64,000 nucleotides of DNA, from NCBI RefSeq assembly GCF_902148855.1, contig NC_043973.1:12572773-12636772 (forward strand), written 5' to 3'. Below the pieces are notes generated by a model. That model saw only the letters and a list, made by a program, of their open reading frames with translations. It ran no database searches and had not been told where the DNA came from. Both the position numbers and the translations under genes were made by a program. Below are positions 1 through 17,500 of this stretch, one piece after another (the stretch's first letter is position 1; each line of letters begins with the position of its first letter). Source of the stretch: Sphaeramia orbicularis. Lineage: Eukaryota > Chordata > Actinopteri > Kurtiformes > Apogonidae.

Positions 1-2859
1 CGCTGCACTTCACCACCAAAGGTAAAGATCCCTTAAAGCGAAGGTATTTGTATCGCTGTGGGAGGAAAAAATAGCAACAATAAATTTCAAAAATTGGGTC
101 TAAGTGAGTCAGTTATGTCGAGTTTGAGTTAGTTTAGTAAATCGTCAAACCAGATTGTATCTTCATTATCATCAACATTTTCAATGTTATGGATAAATTG
201 ACTATTAGAACTGACTGACTGCTATGAAAACTGAACATGAAACAAGATTCAAATACGCTTTCTCTACTAAAACTATGTTGCGTGTAATATTGGAGAAACA
301 TATTCACAATTAATATGCAACAAAGAGTAAAGCAAAAACAATTACATTTGGAATTTTTGTTGAGCAACAAAGGTCTCTGACGAATAATCTCAGTTTTGCA
401 AGGTAGGCATTTTCACCAATTTTCAGAAAGTGAAACTTTTATTAAGTTAATCTGAAATGTTGCCTTCAGTCAAAAAAAATCAAACAAACTGCAAATATGC
501 ATGACACAATGTAAATATGTGTATAATAGTAAGAGTAAATTAGTAGTATAGTAAATTTAAACCTCAATTTATAGAAATGCCTATATAAATAACTGATTTT
601 TTTCTTCTCTTTCTAAGTCTCCATACATAGGAGACATAATACATATGGTTCTAACATGTATTTCTTTATATTTCTTCTTTATAGTTCTTCAGCAGTGGAG
701 GACATGCATTGAAATGTGTTCCCGACAAAATGGCAGTCATATAGAGCATATTATATAAATAAAAATGGTTTATGTCAAGAAACGTTTATTTTTCCTATGT
801 ATGGAGACTTATGGGACACCCTGTATTTTATATTTCATAAGTGTATATTTTCTGTCTTCCCTGCACTTTAATTTTGTATTTGCTACTGTCAGCTGTGCAG
901 TTTCCCCATGGTGGGATCAATAAAGTCTTATCTTACCTGAACTGTGTGGAAAGACACATAGTTCATGTTGTGGATCACACCGAGCAGGCTATGAGAGAAT
1001 CCAACAAAGGCTCCCGCCAGCAGAAGGACGAGGTGATACTCGTTCAGACACATCTCAGGAGAGCTGCATGTGCATTGAGATAAACAAACTGAAGCAATTC
1101 GAATGGATGAAGCCAGTGAACGTCTATATGCTGGTGTTTATCATGTGGCACCTACTTACCCATCACTCTCTACACAAGGGTAACCAAGTGTCTCATATCT
1201 GCCCCCTATGGTGACAGCACAACACCAGGCAACAATTATACCCATGATGCAGTGCACCAAGGAGCTGAGGAACTGACGAGGGTGAAGCAGCTGACCCAGC
1301 AGGGCAATTTTTGAGCAGGCAATATTCGGGATGACTTTGGAAAAAGAGTAAAAACAAAATGTTACAAAAGTCCAACTTTCTTTGTTCATTTACTTTTCTG
1401 CTCAGACGCTCACCTGTGTAATATTCCAGGTTCAGAAACCCAACTATGATGATCACACCACCCAAAAGGATGAAGGAGAAAATGGCACTGGCACTTGTTA
1501 GGAGGGACAAACATTCTGTGGATAAGAGGAAAAACAGCTCAGTCTACTTCACATTGGGTGAAAACTGTTATTGGTCATATGTACTGGTGAACATGGAGAC
1601 TGACCTGATATCCACTGGAATGGGTGGAGAATACTGAACCTGCTAAGGATTATGAAAGCTGCAGTGGTGGGAGGCAACAAGAGGACAGCCCAAGCAATAC
1701 TGGCCGCGGCTCTCCAGCAAATCACCTGAAGAAGACATTCAGTCATTACTTTATTCAGACTGAAAACTCCATCTTAAGGCTGTGCAACAAGATAAATGAT
1801 ATACTCTGTAACTCAGTGGGTTGCAAATCACACTCATTATGATAATTTTCACAAAGAGCACAACACTTCTTCTACATGTTTTTTTACTTATTAAATGTCC
1901 GTTTATATTGTGCATCTTATTTGTCTACTGTTTTTTACACTTCAAAGTACTCATGTTCAATTTAATATTTTATAAAGACCAACATTAATAACAGACCCTT
2001 ATCCATTCACATGTTAGCTGTTATAATTCAAACAGTGATTCTGTCATATTAAGTGTATTATATGTTTTCAGGGTTTAGATCTAGCCCCCAAATCATTTTG
2101 GGCAACACCAAAGACAGATTAATTTTAAATCAAGATGGAGAGCATTAAAAAACTAAACTATAACTAATTTCCTTCTCCCTAGATCTAATGGATGTACTTA
2201 GTCTCTGGTGAACTCCTTAGCAAGTTTTGCCCATTTATATGATTGTACACAGATAATAATAATAACAATTTATCATCTAATAATAATAAATCTTCAATAA
2301 TTCTATTATTTTATTGAAAATTTGGATTTTTTTTTAGCAGTAACACCCCCAAACCACTCTGTTTACTTCAGTCTTCTACAAGCATAAGAAAACCCCAAAT
2401 GAAAATTTGAAATGCACTGTAAAATTGTATGTCTACTTTTATTTTATTTACCAGTGTAGTTTAAAAGTGTTTCATATTTACCTATTATGTCATAACTCAG
2501 TATTTTATATTTTACTGCATGTTTACTTAAAAAAAAAAATGGAGTAAAAGGGAAAAAAATGACAGCAAGTATCTTGTATTTGATGATTTAACAAAAGTAG
2601 GGCTTTCAATGGGATTTAATATTCCCTACATTTTCAGAAAATGTGCTGTATAATGCTGTATATGTCATTATCTGAATACAAGATGTTGGTCATAACACAC
2701 AGCCCTACCTCCTCATTACATGCAACTACTCAAATTTTACACTTAAAGACAGGCTTAATCACAATATTTCTGCTGACATGAGATAATGACCCTAAGGAGG
2801 CTTATTTACATATGATATGAAGTCTTTTATGTTACGTTCCTCTCAAGAAGAAACTACTG

Positions 2860-2924
<65 letters not shown>

Positions 2925-3431
2925 TATATATATATACACACACACACACATCTGGAAAAGTTTAAACAGTCAACACTACACCAATCTAGACAGTTTTAGA
3001 ATTACAAAAAATATATAAATTATGGATATATATGGATTTGGAGGTTGAATGCTTTCACATTTATGTCTATAGATTAACACACTTCAATTGTACTCAAATA
3101 TACTGTTTTCATTGCTCTTGTACGTACTTATTAATACTCATACCGTTTTATTATTTTCCTTACGGGAACTCCTATTTAATATGTTAAATGGGTTTCTAAT
3201 GGAGCAAATATCCCCTCTCTGTACAGTAAAAAATTAATTCAAAGCTGTTTTATAATCCTTAGTGAATTAAACAAAAGTTAGCTCAGGTAAACTAGCATGA
3301 AAAGCTACTAACAACCAGATTACTTAGCATGTTAGCACACGCGAGATGTTCTGTTTTCTTTTATCAGTCAATAAGTGGTTTCACAAACTTACCTTGCGGA
3401 CAAACCAACAGCTTTGCTGTGCAGAAAACAT
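1..3431 (-). CDS. ndc1: NDC1 transmembrane nucleoporin, N-terminal part (gene continues off the left edge)
   Basis: NDC1 anchors nuclear pore complexes in the pore membrane and helps insert new pores. Six coding exons are visible on the minus strand: 3393-3431, 1605-1725, 1414-1515, 1160-1334, 937-1063 and 1-55. All have GT-AG borders and closing phases, giving about 206 residues against about 670 in the human protein. The start ATG at 3429-3431 begins MFSAQQSCWFVRK and is followed by membrane segments such as AWAVLLLPPTTAAFIIL, FILLGGVIIIVGFLNLEYY, LVHCIMGIIVAWCCAV and YHLVLLLAGAFVGFSHSLL. The stretches CSKIALLGQLLHP, CLNEYHL and YKYLRFKGSLPLVVKCS align well with remembered human NDC1. The gene lies at the edge of the conserved block with yipf1. 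The first 13 residues are less certain because exon 1 diverges between species. The identification itself is firm. Confidence 0.93.
616..825. mobile_element. Old palindromic mariner-like MITE in an ndc1 intron
   Basis: The arms AAGTCTCCATACATAGGA (615-632) and its complement (793-810) face each other. The right side ends in ATGGGACACCCTGTA, a terminus common in mariner-type elements, but the matching left terminus is eroded. It lies in the ndc1 intron between 56 and 936. The family assignment is inferred from the terminus only. Confidence 0.5.
826..936 (+). repeat. Retroposon 3' tail abutting an ndc1 splice donor
   Basis: The segment ends with CCCCATGGTGGGATCAATAA followed by AGTCTTATCTTA. 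This resembles the 3' end of fish LINEs and their SINE partners, where a 'gtgggac(t/a)aataaagg' motif is followed by a short tandem tail. It stops exactly at the edge of the ndc1 exon at 937-1063. The family was recalled rather than searched. Confidence 0.5.
2861..2950. repeat. Compound (AT)n(AC)n microsatellite
   Basis: About 80 bp of alternating AT with small interruptions runs into (CA)n, inside the first ndc1 intron. It produces a meaningless Ile-Tyr-rich open frame on the plus strand. Confidence 0.97.
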
Positions 3432-3881
3432 GTTGTTTTGGTACGCAGAAAGCCACAGGACAAGAATAATCTCTTCGGCTCTCTCGCTGTCAAACTATTT
3501 TCCACTCAGTTTCCCATATCGCGCCACATGCATTCAAAGGACCTCTAAAGGACCCCGGGAAAAGTAGTCCGTCTTATTGCCTGATGCCAGAATTTCAGAT
3601 AGTGGGCGGAAGTAAACTTATTTCACTAAAAATAGCATTTTGATTCATACTTATTGGTTAACACGTTTGGTTAAACGCCTTGAATTAAATACTAAAAAAT
3701 AAATAAATAAAAAATAAAAAACTTCGGGTACATGAATTGAACCGTACATAAAATCAGTTTACATTTGGATACCATTACTGAAATCAGCGGTATATGATTT
3801 AATATTTACACAAGGCACCAATACAGGCTATAAATCAGCTTTTCATAATTTTTATACAGTGGTCCTTTAGTCTAAGTTATT

Positions 3882-3887
3882 TTTATT
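3882..3887 (-). promoter_or_regulatory. Poly(A) signal of the coiled-coil ORF
   Basis: TTTATT on the plus strand reads AATAAA on the minus strand, 65 bp past the stop of the ORF at 3952-4713. It supports the ORF being a transcribed gene with a short 3' UTR. Confidence 0.55.
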
Positions 3888-3951
3888 TACAAATATATGA
3901 AACAGTCCAGGTATTATTTGCTTTTGGTTCAGTAGGCTTCTTCAGTGCAAG

Positions 3952-4713
3952 TCAGTTCTGGATTCCTTTAGTTTCATCATGCAGAAAAGCCTTCTTGTCA
4001 TGATGATAACCATTTCCATAATTTGGAAAACTGTGTTTATCCAGAACAGTTTTGGTCTTGTCATTATCCCTAGTGAAAGGCTTAGTCTCAAAGGCATTGA
4101 CAGGGAGCTTTTGGGATGCACCGATGGACATCTCAGTCTGAATTGCTTTGTGGACAAATGGTTTGTGCCCAGGTTTCTGGTTGATTGCAGGAAGAGCAAG
4201 TTGCTCCCTCTGGACCTTCTTGTCTTCCCACAGCTTCAGCAGGCGACGTTGATTATTTGTCATATCCTTAAGATTTTGTTGCAGCGACTGCACTTGGTCT
4301 TCCAAAAGTGTCTTAGAGGTGACTGTATTTGCCAGCTCTGATGTCAAATCATCAATGGTCAGACTTAGTTTCCCGGCTTTCTCCACCAGGGAACTGCACT
4401 CACGCTCCTTCTCGTGCAGATCGTTGATTATGTCCTTTGTGGACTTTCCATTGAACTTGGGACTGCACTCAAGTCCAATCTCAGTGCGAAGAGTCTTCAC
4501 TTGTTTCCTCAGGTCCTTGTTGTCCGTCGTCAGAGTCTTCAGTTTCTGCTTGAGAGCCTCAGTGGAACGCATTCTGGACTCATACTGTCTGAGTTTCTCT
4601 CGCAGAACACTTTCTCTGTGCATGGCATCATCTCTTTCCTTTCTGCATTTCTCCAAGAGCTTCAGGGTCTCAAATTTGGAAACTTTTTCACCTTTACCAT
4701 TTGAAGAGGCCAT
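3952..4713 (-). CDS. Unrecognised intronless coiled-coil protein, 253 aa
   Basis: The ORF begins MASSNGKGEKVSKFETLKLL and ends HDETKGIQN; an in-frame ATG eight codons upstream is less likely because it adds no coiled-coil sequence. Residues about 12-80 and 92-170 are rich in Glu, Lys, Leu and Gln in heptad-like spacing (KLLEKCRKERDDAMHRE, LEDQVQSLQQNLKDM), indicating two coiled coils. The C-terminal third (from about 175) is polar, probably disordered, and contains a conserved-looking HKAIQTEM segment. There is no signal peptide or membrane segment. It lies 520 bp upstream of the ndc1 start on the same strand and is followed by AATAAA at 3887-3882. Its reading frame is long and clean beside intron-rich neighbours, so it is either a single-exon gene, the main exon of a spliced gene, or a retrocopy. 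I do not recognise the family and assign no function. Confidence 0.75.
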   Translation of the reverse strand: MASSNGKGEKVSKFETLKLLEKCRKERDDAMHRESVLREKLRQYESRMRSTEALKQKLKTLTTDNKDLRKQVKTLRTEIGLECSPKFNGKSTKDIINDLHEKERECSSLVEKAGKLSLTIDDLTSELANTVTSKTLLEDQVQSLQQNLKDMTNNQRRLLKLWEDKKVQREQLALPAINQKPGHKPFVHKAIQTEMSIGASQKLPVNAFETKPFTRDNDKTKTVLDKHSFPNYGNGYHHDKKAFLHDETKGIQN

Positions 4714-6615
4714 GCTGTGGTGCAGTTTCCAGATCACAAAGTAAAAATCAAAAGTAAAAAGGCATTGTCAAAAAAGAAAAGTTAGGATTTACAAGGTATC
4801 CAAATAATCCTGAAACATTGTGCTGTTAAATCCTCTTTACAAACCCGAGCAGCTACCTGCATACCTGAGACTGAGGCAGGTGACATTCTTCTAGCAGGGT
4901 TATCTGTTTGACAGGCAGGTCCTGTGTAACTCAAAGCGGTGGCTAGAATGACCATTAATTAGGGCGCCACCAACCCTTTGACACAGTTTCAAGTGACACA
5001 ATTTCTTTCTGTTTTGTTAATTAATCTAAAAACATCACTCATGTTAATCAACGGAAATATTAAACTCTGCTTTAACCGAACTGTGTGCATGTAAGAGGTG
5101 ATAACTATAACACCAGGCTTCGGTGTAGGAACAGGCGACACTTAAGTGACATTTTCCACTGCAGGGGACATGACACATTAGATTCTATCAGTTTCCTCAC
5201 ACCACAAGACTTTACAGACGATTTAGACGGAGATGGATGGAGCTGGAAACTCAACAGCACGGGCCAAATACCCACTTTTCAAGTTAGATGCTCTACCAAA
5301 AAATGTTAGACATTTACACCTATGAGTTAGAATATCTCTCCTTAAATATTTAAAAAGTCAAACTGTTGAAACGGACAAGCGGGCTGCCTGGTCACGTTGC
5401 CGACACGTGTGGGATCAGGGGTGATTTAAGGTTGTGCTGATAAAAGCTTATCTAAAAAAAACTGGGGGGGAAAAAAAATCTCCTAAAAAGTTAATGAAGG
5501 CCTCCAGGGTCATGGTGTTTTTCATGTAAATTGTAGACTAAACTAAACTAGCCAAAATACAGTAAATGTACACTTTTTATGTTGTTTCCAAGTCAGTTTT
5601 AACTTTTACTTTGCAATTGTGTAAGTGTTCAATTTACGTTTTCCTTATTATGATGTTAATAAATTCAGGAAATACCAGTAGCTCCCACAAAGACCAGGTT
5701 TTATTTTGTCCCCATGAAAACAGACATGAACTCCATAATTTTTACATAATATAAAATGCATTTTGTCACCATGACAACTAATTACAAAAGTAGTTAGACA
5801 CGTAATAAATCCATCTGACCTTACATGTTTAGGATGCATCTTTGGCATTAGGCACTTCAGTTTTCTAAATGTACAGAATCAGTCCAACACCTTGACTATT
5901 TTAACAGCATCTTTAAATATTTTGCCATTAATACTAGAAGCACTTTTCATACATTGTACAAAATAACCTAATTAAAAAAAAATCATATACAAAATGCCTT
6001 ATACCCACAAGATTACTACACAAGACTTGTTATCTAAATATTTGAACAGATAAGTGTAAAGCTGAAAAACTACCATACTATATGAGATCTTCTGTGCTCA
6101 GTAACACCATACCCCATTGATCTCTAAGGAAGTTTAGAACCCATCCCATTAGAAATAACATACTTGGTACGAGTGTTCATTTTCAAAGGTCACACAGATG
6201 AACCGAGCGACACACCGAGTTTAAGGTCCGAAACAGAACGTTGAAGTGCGGCTTGAAATCCAGACGACCCATGACTTCATGAAAGGAGCAACCTGATTCT
6301 CTCTAATAAGGCAACAGGAGAACCTGCAATTTAAAAAAAAGAATAACACTTGCTTTGGGAAGGAGAAATCATGTAAAGAGGAAGTGTGGTGTCAGGTGTT
6401 TTGTTCCTGCAGATCAAAAAAAAAAAAAACAAGTACACATGTTGGAACCAGGCCACTGATTTAGAGCTGCTATTGACTTGCTGCCATAAAACCGGTCATG
6501 AGAAAGTACAAGGTGGTAAAATGTGACTTAAACAGTATCAGGTTTTGTGTTTAAACAATAGAATATGGGTTAAAATGTGTCGCTATTGTTTACCTTGAAA
6601 AAAAACTTGCCGTTT
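4714..6615. other. Intergenic gap between the coiled-coil ORF and the yipf1 3' end
   Basis: I see no exon-like frame with family similarity here. Part of it should be the 3' UTR of yipf1, which is transcribed leftwards from 6616. I found no clear AATAAA close to that stop codon. Short A-rich and T-rich runs are the only other structure. Confidence 0.5.
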
Positions 6616-13613
<6,998 letters not shown>

Positions 13614-14547
13614 TTAGTTCCACAGATTAGGTTTGTTTCTCAAGCACTACTTGACAAGTTTGTCACACGACAGCAATAACTTGTCCTTGTGGCTGTGAGG
13701 GGAGGAAAGACATGGTTACATTTCATCATTTTTATACGATTTTTTGCAAACAAAATCAAAAACGTAGGATATGCCGTTGTACTACAGCCTCAACTTATTG
13801 CTAAGTTTGCTAGCTAACGAAGTAGCCTCCACGTCTTCTTCATGTGACAGCTCATCACCGACAGATAATGTTCAACTACAGTAATTCTACGAATGATTAC
13901 AGCCTCGCTTGTATTTAACATCTGGTGAACAGTCTGGTTACATTATTAGAAAAAAAATCTTTACCAAATTAGCTAACTTAATGAAATCATTTCACTCCTC
14001 TCAGCTATGCTAGCGTTGACAGCAGCAGGACATTACTGCATATGTAAACAACACGTCTTCCTGTTAATGACATCCTTTCAAAATAAAAACTTAAAGTATT
14101 TTTAACATAGCCTTTAATTGGCTTTGTAGCGATAGTCTACTAAATATAAATTTAGAAGGTTAATAACAAAAATTCTCTCCATTGTACACTATTAGAGTAT
14201 TGTAGTTTGGGGCTTGGAAACTAGCGTTTGTTAGTTCTTGGCTCTTATTTTGACACTTGTAGGCAAGTGTCGAAAACTGTGTTAGCTAGTTAACAGTGAA
14301 TGCTAAAGAGCTGAACTCGGAATACTTATTGAATAAAAAGTAAATAATTATCAAATACAAGCAAAATTAGCGGCGACATTTGAGGAATAAGGTGAAAGGT
14401 ATTTCTGTCTTTTAGTGGGATGTTTATGGTTTTCAATGGCATTCATTAGCTGTGTTTTTCTTGGGAGTGCTTGCCGGTTAAGCTAACTAAACCTGCATGA
14501 GTTAGGAAATTAAACATTCTCACAAGAAAAACCCTGTGACTCCTAGA
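13614..14547. promoter_or_regulatory. Head-to-head promoter interval of yipf1 and lrrc42
   Basis: The start codons of yipf1 (minus, 13613) and lrrc42 (plus, 14548) point away from each other across 934 bp. Both 5' UTRs and core promoters must lie here unless there are distant non-coding exons. No TATA box or CpG island stands out by eye. Shared control is inferred from the arrangement alone. Confidence 0.55.
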
Positions 14548-17500
14548 ATGGACAGTAGCCCGGTTTATGTCCGTGAAAAAGGCTCCCTTCGTCGTGTCAG
14601 TGACATTGTGCTTGCTCAGCCAAAGCCAGTGTCATCATCATGCCGGCGGACAAACCCATTTGTGCTGAGAAAAGACCACTTTATATTCACCTACAATGCA
14701 GAGGGAAGTCTGAGGTACACCTCCAAATCTCTCTTTGACATAACTCTGACATTCGTAGCTGGTAACATTCAGCATGTAGATTCTCTGGTGGGCTTTCCAG
14801 AGCAGATTGGAGACAGACTTTTTGCAGCAGCAGAGGAGAATCGAACATTTTTAAACCCAGACATTTCCTCCAAAGCCCTGCAGTTGTTCAGTGAGGCTTA
14901 TGGGGAAATGGTCCTGGAGTCCCTTTGTTTAAGAAATAGGTGAGTTTACAAAAAGGTGTCAATATTCCTGTCAGTCTACCAATTTTGCTAACAGCTTGTC
15001 CTTTCTCATACCTACAGATTTCCACTTTTTCATGAGAGGTTGAATGAAATCAAAACATTTCATGGCTTGAAGTCTCTAGATTTGTTTGGCTGCAGACTGG
15101 GTGACGATCATGAGATATTCCAGCACCTGACGTCAAACCCATTAGCAAGGTAAAACCTGACTCCTGGCAACGATGCTGGAAATTCAACTGAAGTATTGAC
15201 AATGTTCTGTCTACTCTTCCGCAGCCTGAATCGGCTTTTCATTGGAGGCAACAGTCTGTCAGACATTGGCTTGCAAAGACTGACTGCACCCATCCGGATG
15301 ATGAGAAAGGGGCTGGACTGTCTGAAGTCCCTTGATGTTTCCTGTTAGTTGCTAAAATGTTCTGTTTATTGATGTAGAGTAAAATACATTACCACATTTT
15401 AATCTTCCTCTTCCTTTGTACAGACAATCCTGTCACAGAGAGAGCTTTCAGATATCTAACATGCCTGCCCAAACTTGAAAAACTAGATGTATCTGGGACT
15501 GGTATGAAGGTATTAGTACTGGTAATAATACTATTTGGCTGTTGTTTACATCTTCCACAGTGTTGTCTAACTAGCATTTATACCTGCAGCTTGGCCCAGG
15601 ACTGAAGAGAGTCATGCAGGACCTGCTGGGGCTCATTTATTCTGAGAAACCACTGGATACTTTCGATCACTCAAAATGTAAAACTGAGGGTTGGGCAGAG
15701 CAGGTAAACAGCCTTTAATATTAGTCAAAGCATTCATATTTTTTACGGTTTTTTTTAACAATCATTTCCATGCTTGTCATTAATTTGGTACATTATCGAA
15801 GCCTCACTTCTCATGTCATTTAACATTTGGCACAAAATGCATATTAACCATCCAAACACACAATAGTGATTCTATAAGCTAAAACCACTCCCATAAGAAC
15901 TGTGTCACCGAAACTGCAATTAACTACTAAACACATACAATGTATTAAAAAAAATACATTGTGTTTGTACATCATCTATTTTTGTACACGCTTTCAGTAC
16001 AGTCAGTGAAGCAACAACAACACGTGGCTCACGTAAAACAACATGTGAGCAGATGACACCCACAATCATCTGTAATTATTTGCACCCAAGCAGCTAATGA
16101 AACTTTAATTTGTTTGTGAAAATGCAGCATATTTCCCTCTACACAGTATCCACAGTTCAGATTACATAGGCTGCTCTTGTGTGTTATGTGTATACATCGA
16201 TCAGCCCTGACATTCTGATCACTGACAGGTGAAGTAATCATAATGCTGATTATCTGGTTCCAGTGACACCTTTCACTGAGTTGAGCAGGAAGTGAACATT
16301 TAGTCTTTGAAATGGATGTGTTGGAAGGAGAAAAATGTGCAGCATAAAAATCTGGATGACTTTGACAAGGGCCAAATTGTGACAACTCGATGACTGAGTC
16401 AGAGCATCTCCAGAGCTGCAGGTCTTGTTAGGTGTTCCTGGTCTGCAGTGGTTAGTACTGACCAAAAGTGTTTAATGGGGTCATATTTTGCTCAACCCAC
16501 TTTTATTAGTTTTTGGTACATTTTTTTTTGTGTATTTGGACCCTAATATTTCATAAAGTTTGAATTTGAACCCTCCAGGTGCTGCAAAGCTATCTTTATA
16601 TTCATTTTGGCATAAATCAAGTGGATTTCTACAACCTGTTTTGATTCCTGCTTAATTTGTTACGTCTATAAGTAGTTACATCACAACGTTTGTACATATA
16701 AGGTCAAGACTTCCACTGAACATTTCTCCAAGTAATAATTGTTTGTCAGCAGCAGTGGTTGTAGTCCATACTGAAACTATGTCCAAACTTTTAGCCGATT
16801 ACCTAAAATGTTCAGTTGTTGGTTGTATTAACGAACACAAGTGGCTAAACGGGACAGAGCAGTACAGTCAACAACCTGGAAGGGGTGGGGTGTGAAGTGG
16901 CTCACTTGCATTTAAAGGGCCAGCGCTCAAAATGACCTTTCTGGTGTCATTACTTAGAAATAGGGTTGAAGACGGACCTGTGGAGTTGAATCAATGAAGA
17001 ATTCAGACCCAAGCAGAGCATTTACAGTTCATGAAGACCACAAGGAAATGTCTTAAAATGCATAATTCCATTTGAAAAAGCAAAATATCACTCCTTTAAG
17101 GAAGATCAATACAATTTCAGTCCTTTGAAGCATCTGTTGGATGTACTGGACCATCAAGACCAAACCAGTGATGCCCCATATTACAACTTGTAAGACTTAA
17201 AGGATCTGCTGCAAACACCTTTTTGCCAGATACAACAGTACACTTTCAGAGGTCCTCTGGACTCCAGGTCACAGGTCAGAGCTGTTTCGGCAGTGAAAAT
17301 GAACCTTCAAAATATTAGATAATTGGTAATAGTATAATGTTCCCACAGATGTTTGTTTGTGTTGAGATCCAGTTGTCCTAATTTTGGTAGGACACAAACC
17401 TCTGCAGAACAGGGACACTCAATAAGACCTGCAGTTCTGGAAATGCTCTTACGCAGTCATCACTATTACAATTTAGTCAAAGTCTCCCAGATAATGCTAT

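Noticed and set aside
3979-4744. Long plus-strand frames over the coiled-coil ORF
   Set aside because: They are antisense shadows of the 253-codon minus-strand frame with irregular composition.
4714-6615. DIO1 or HSPB11 exons expected near yipf1
   Set aside because: No selenocysteine-type deiodinase motif or HSPB11-like sandwich sequence with splice sites could be read.
14536-14547. Upstream start for lrrc42
   Set aside because: The codon is GTG; the first ATG in frame is at 14548 and fits the family.
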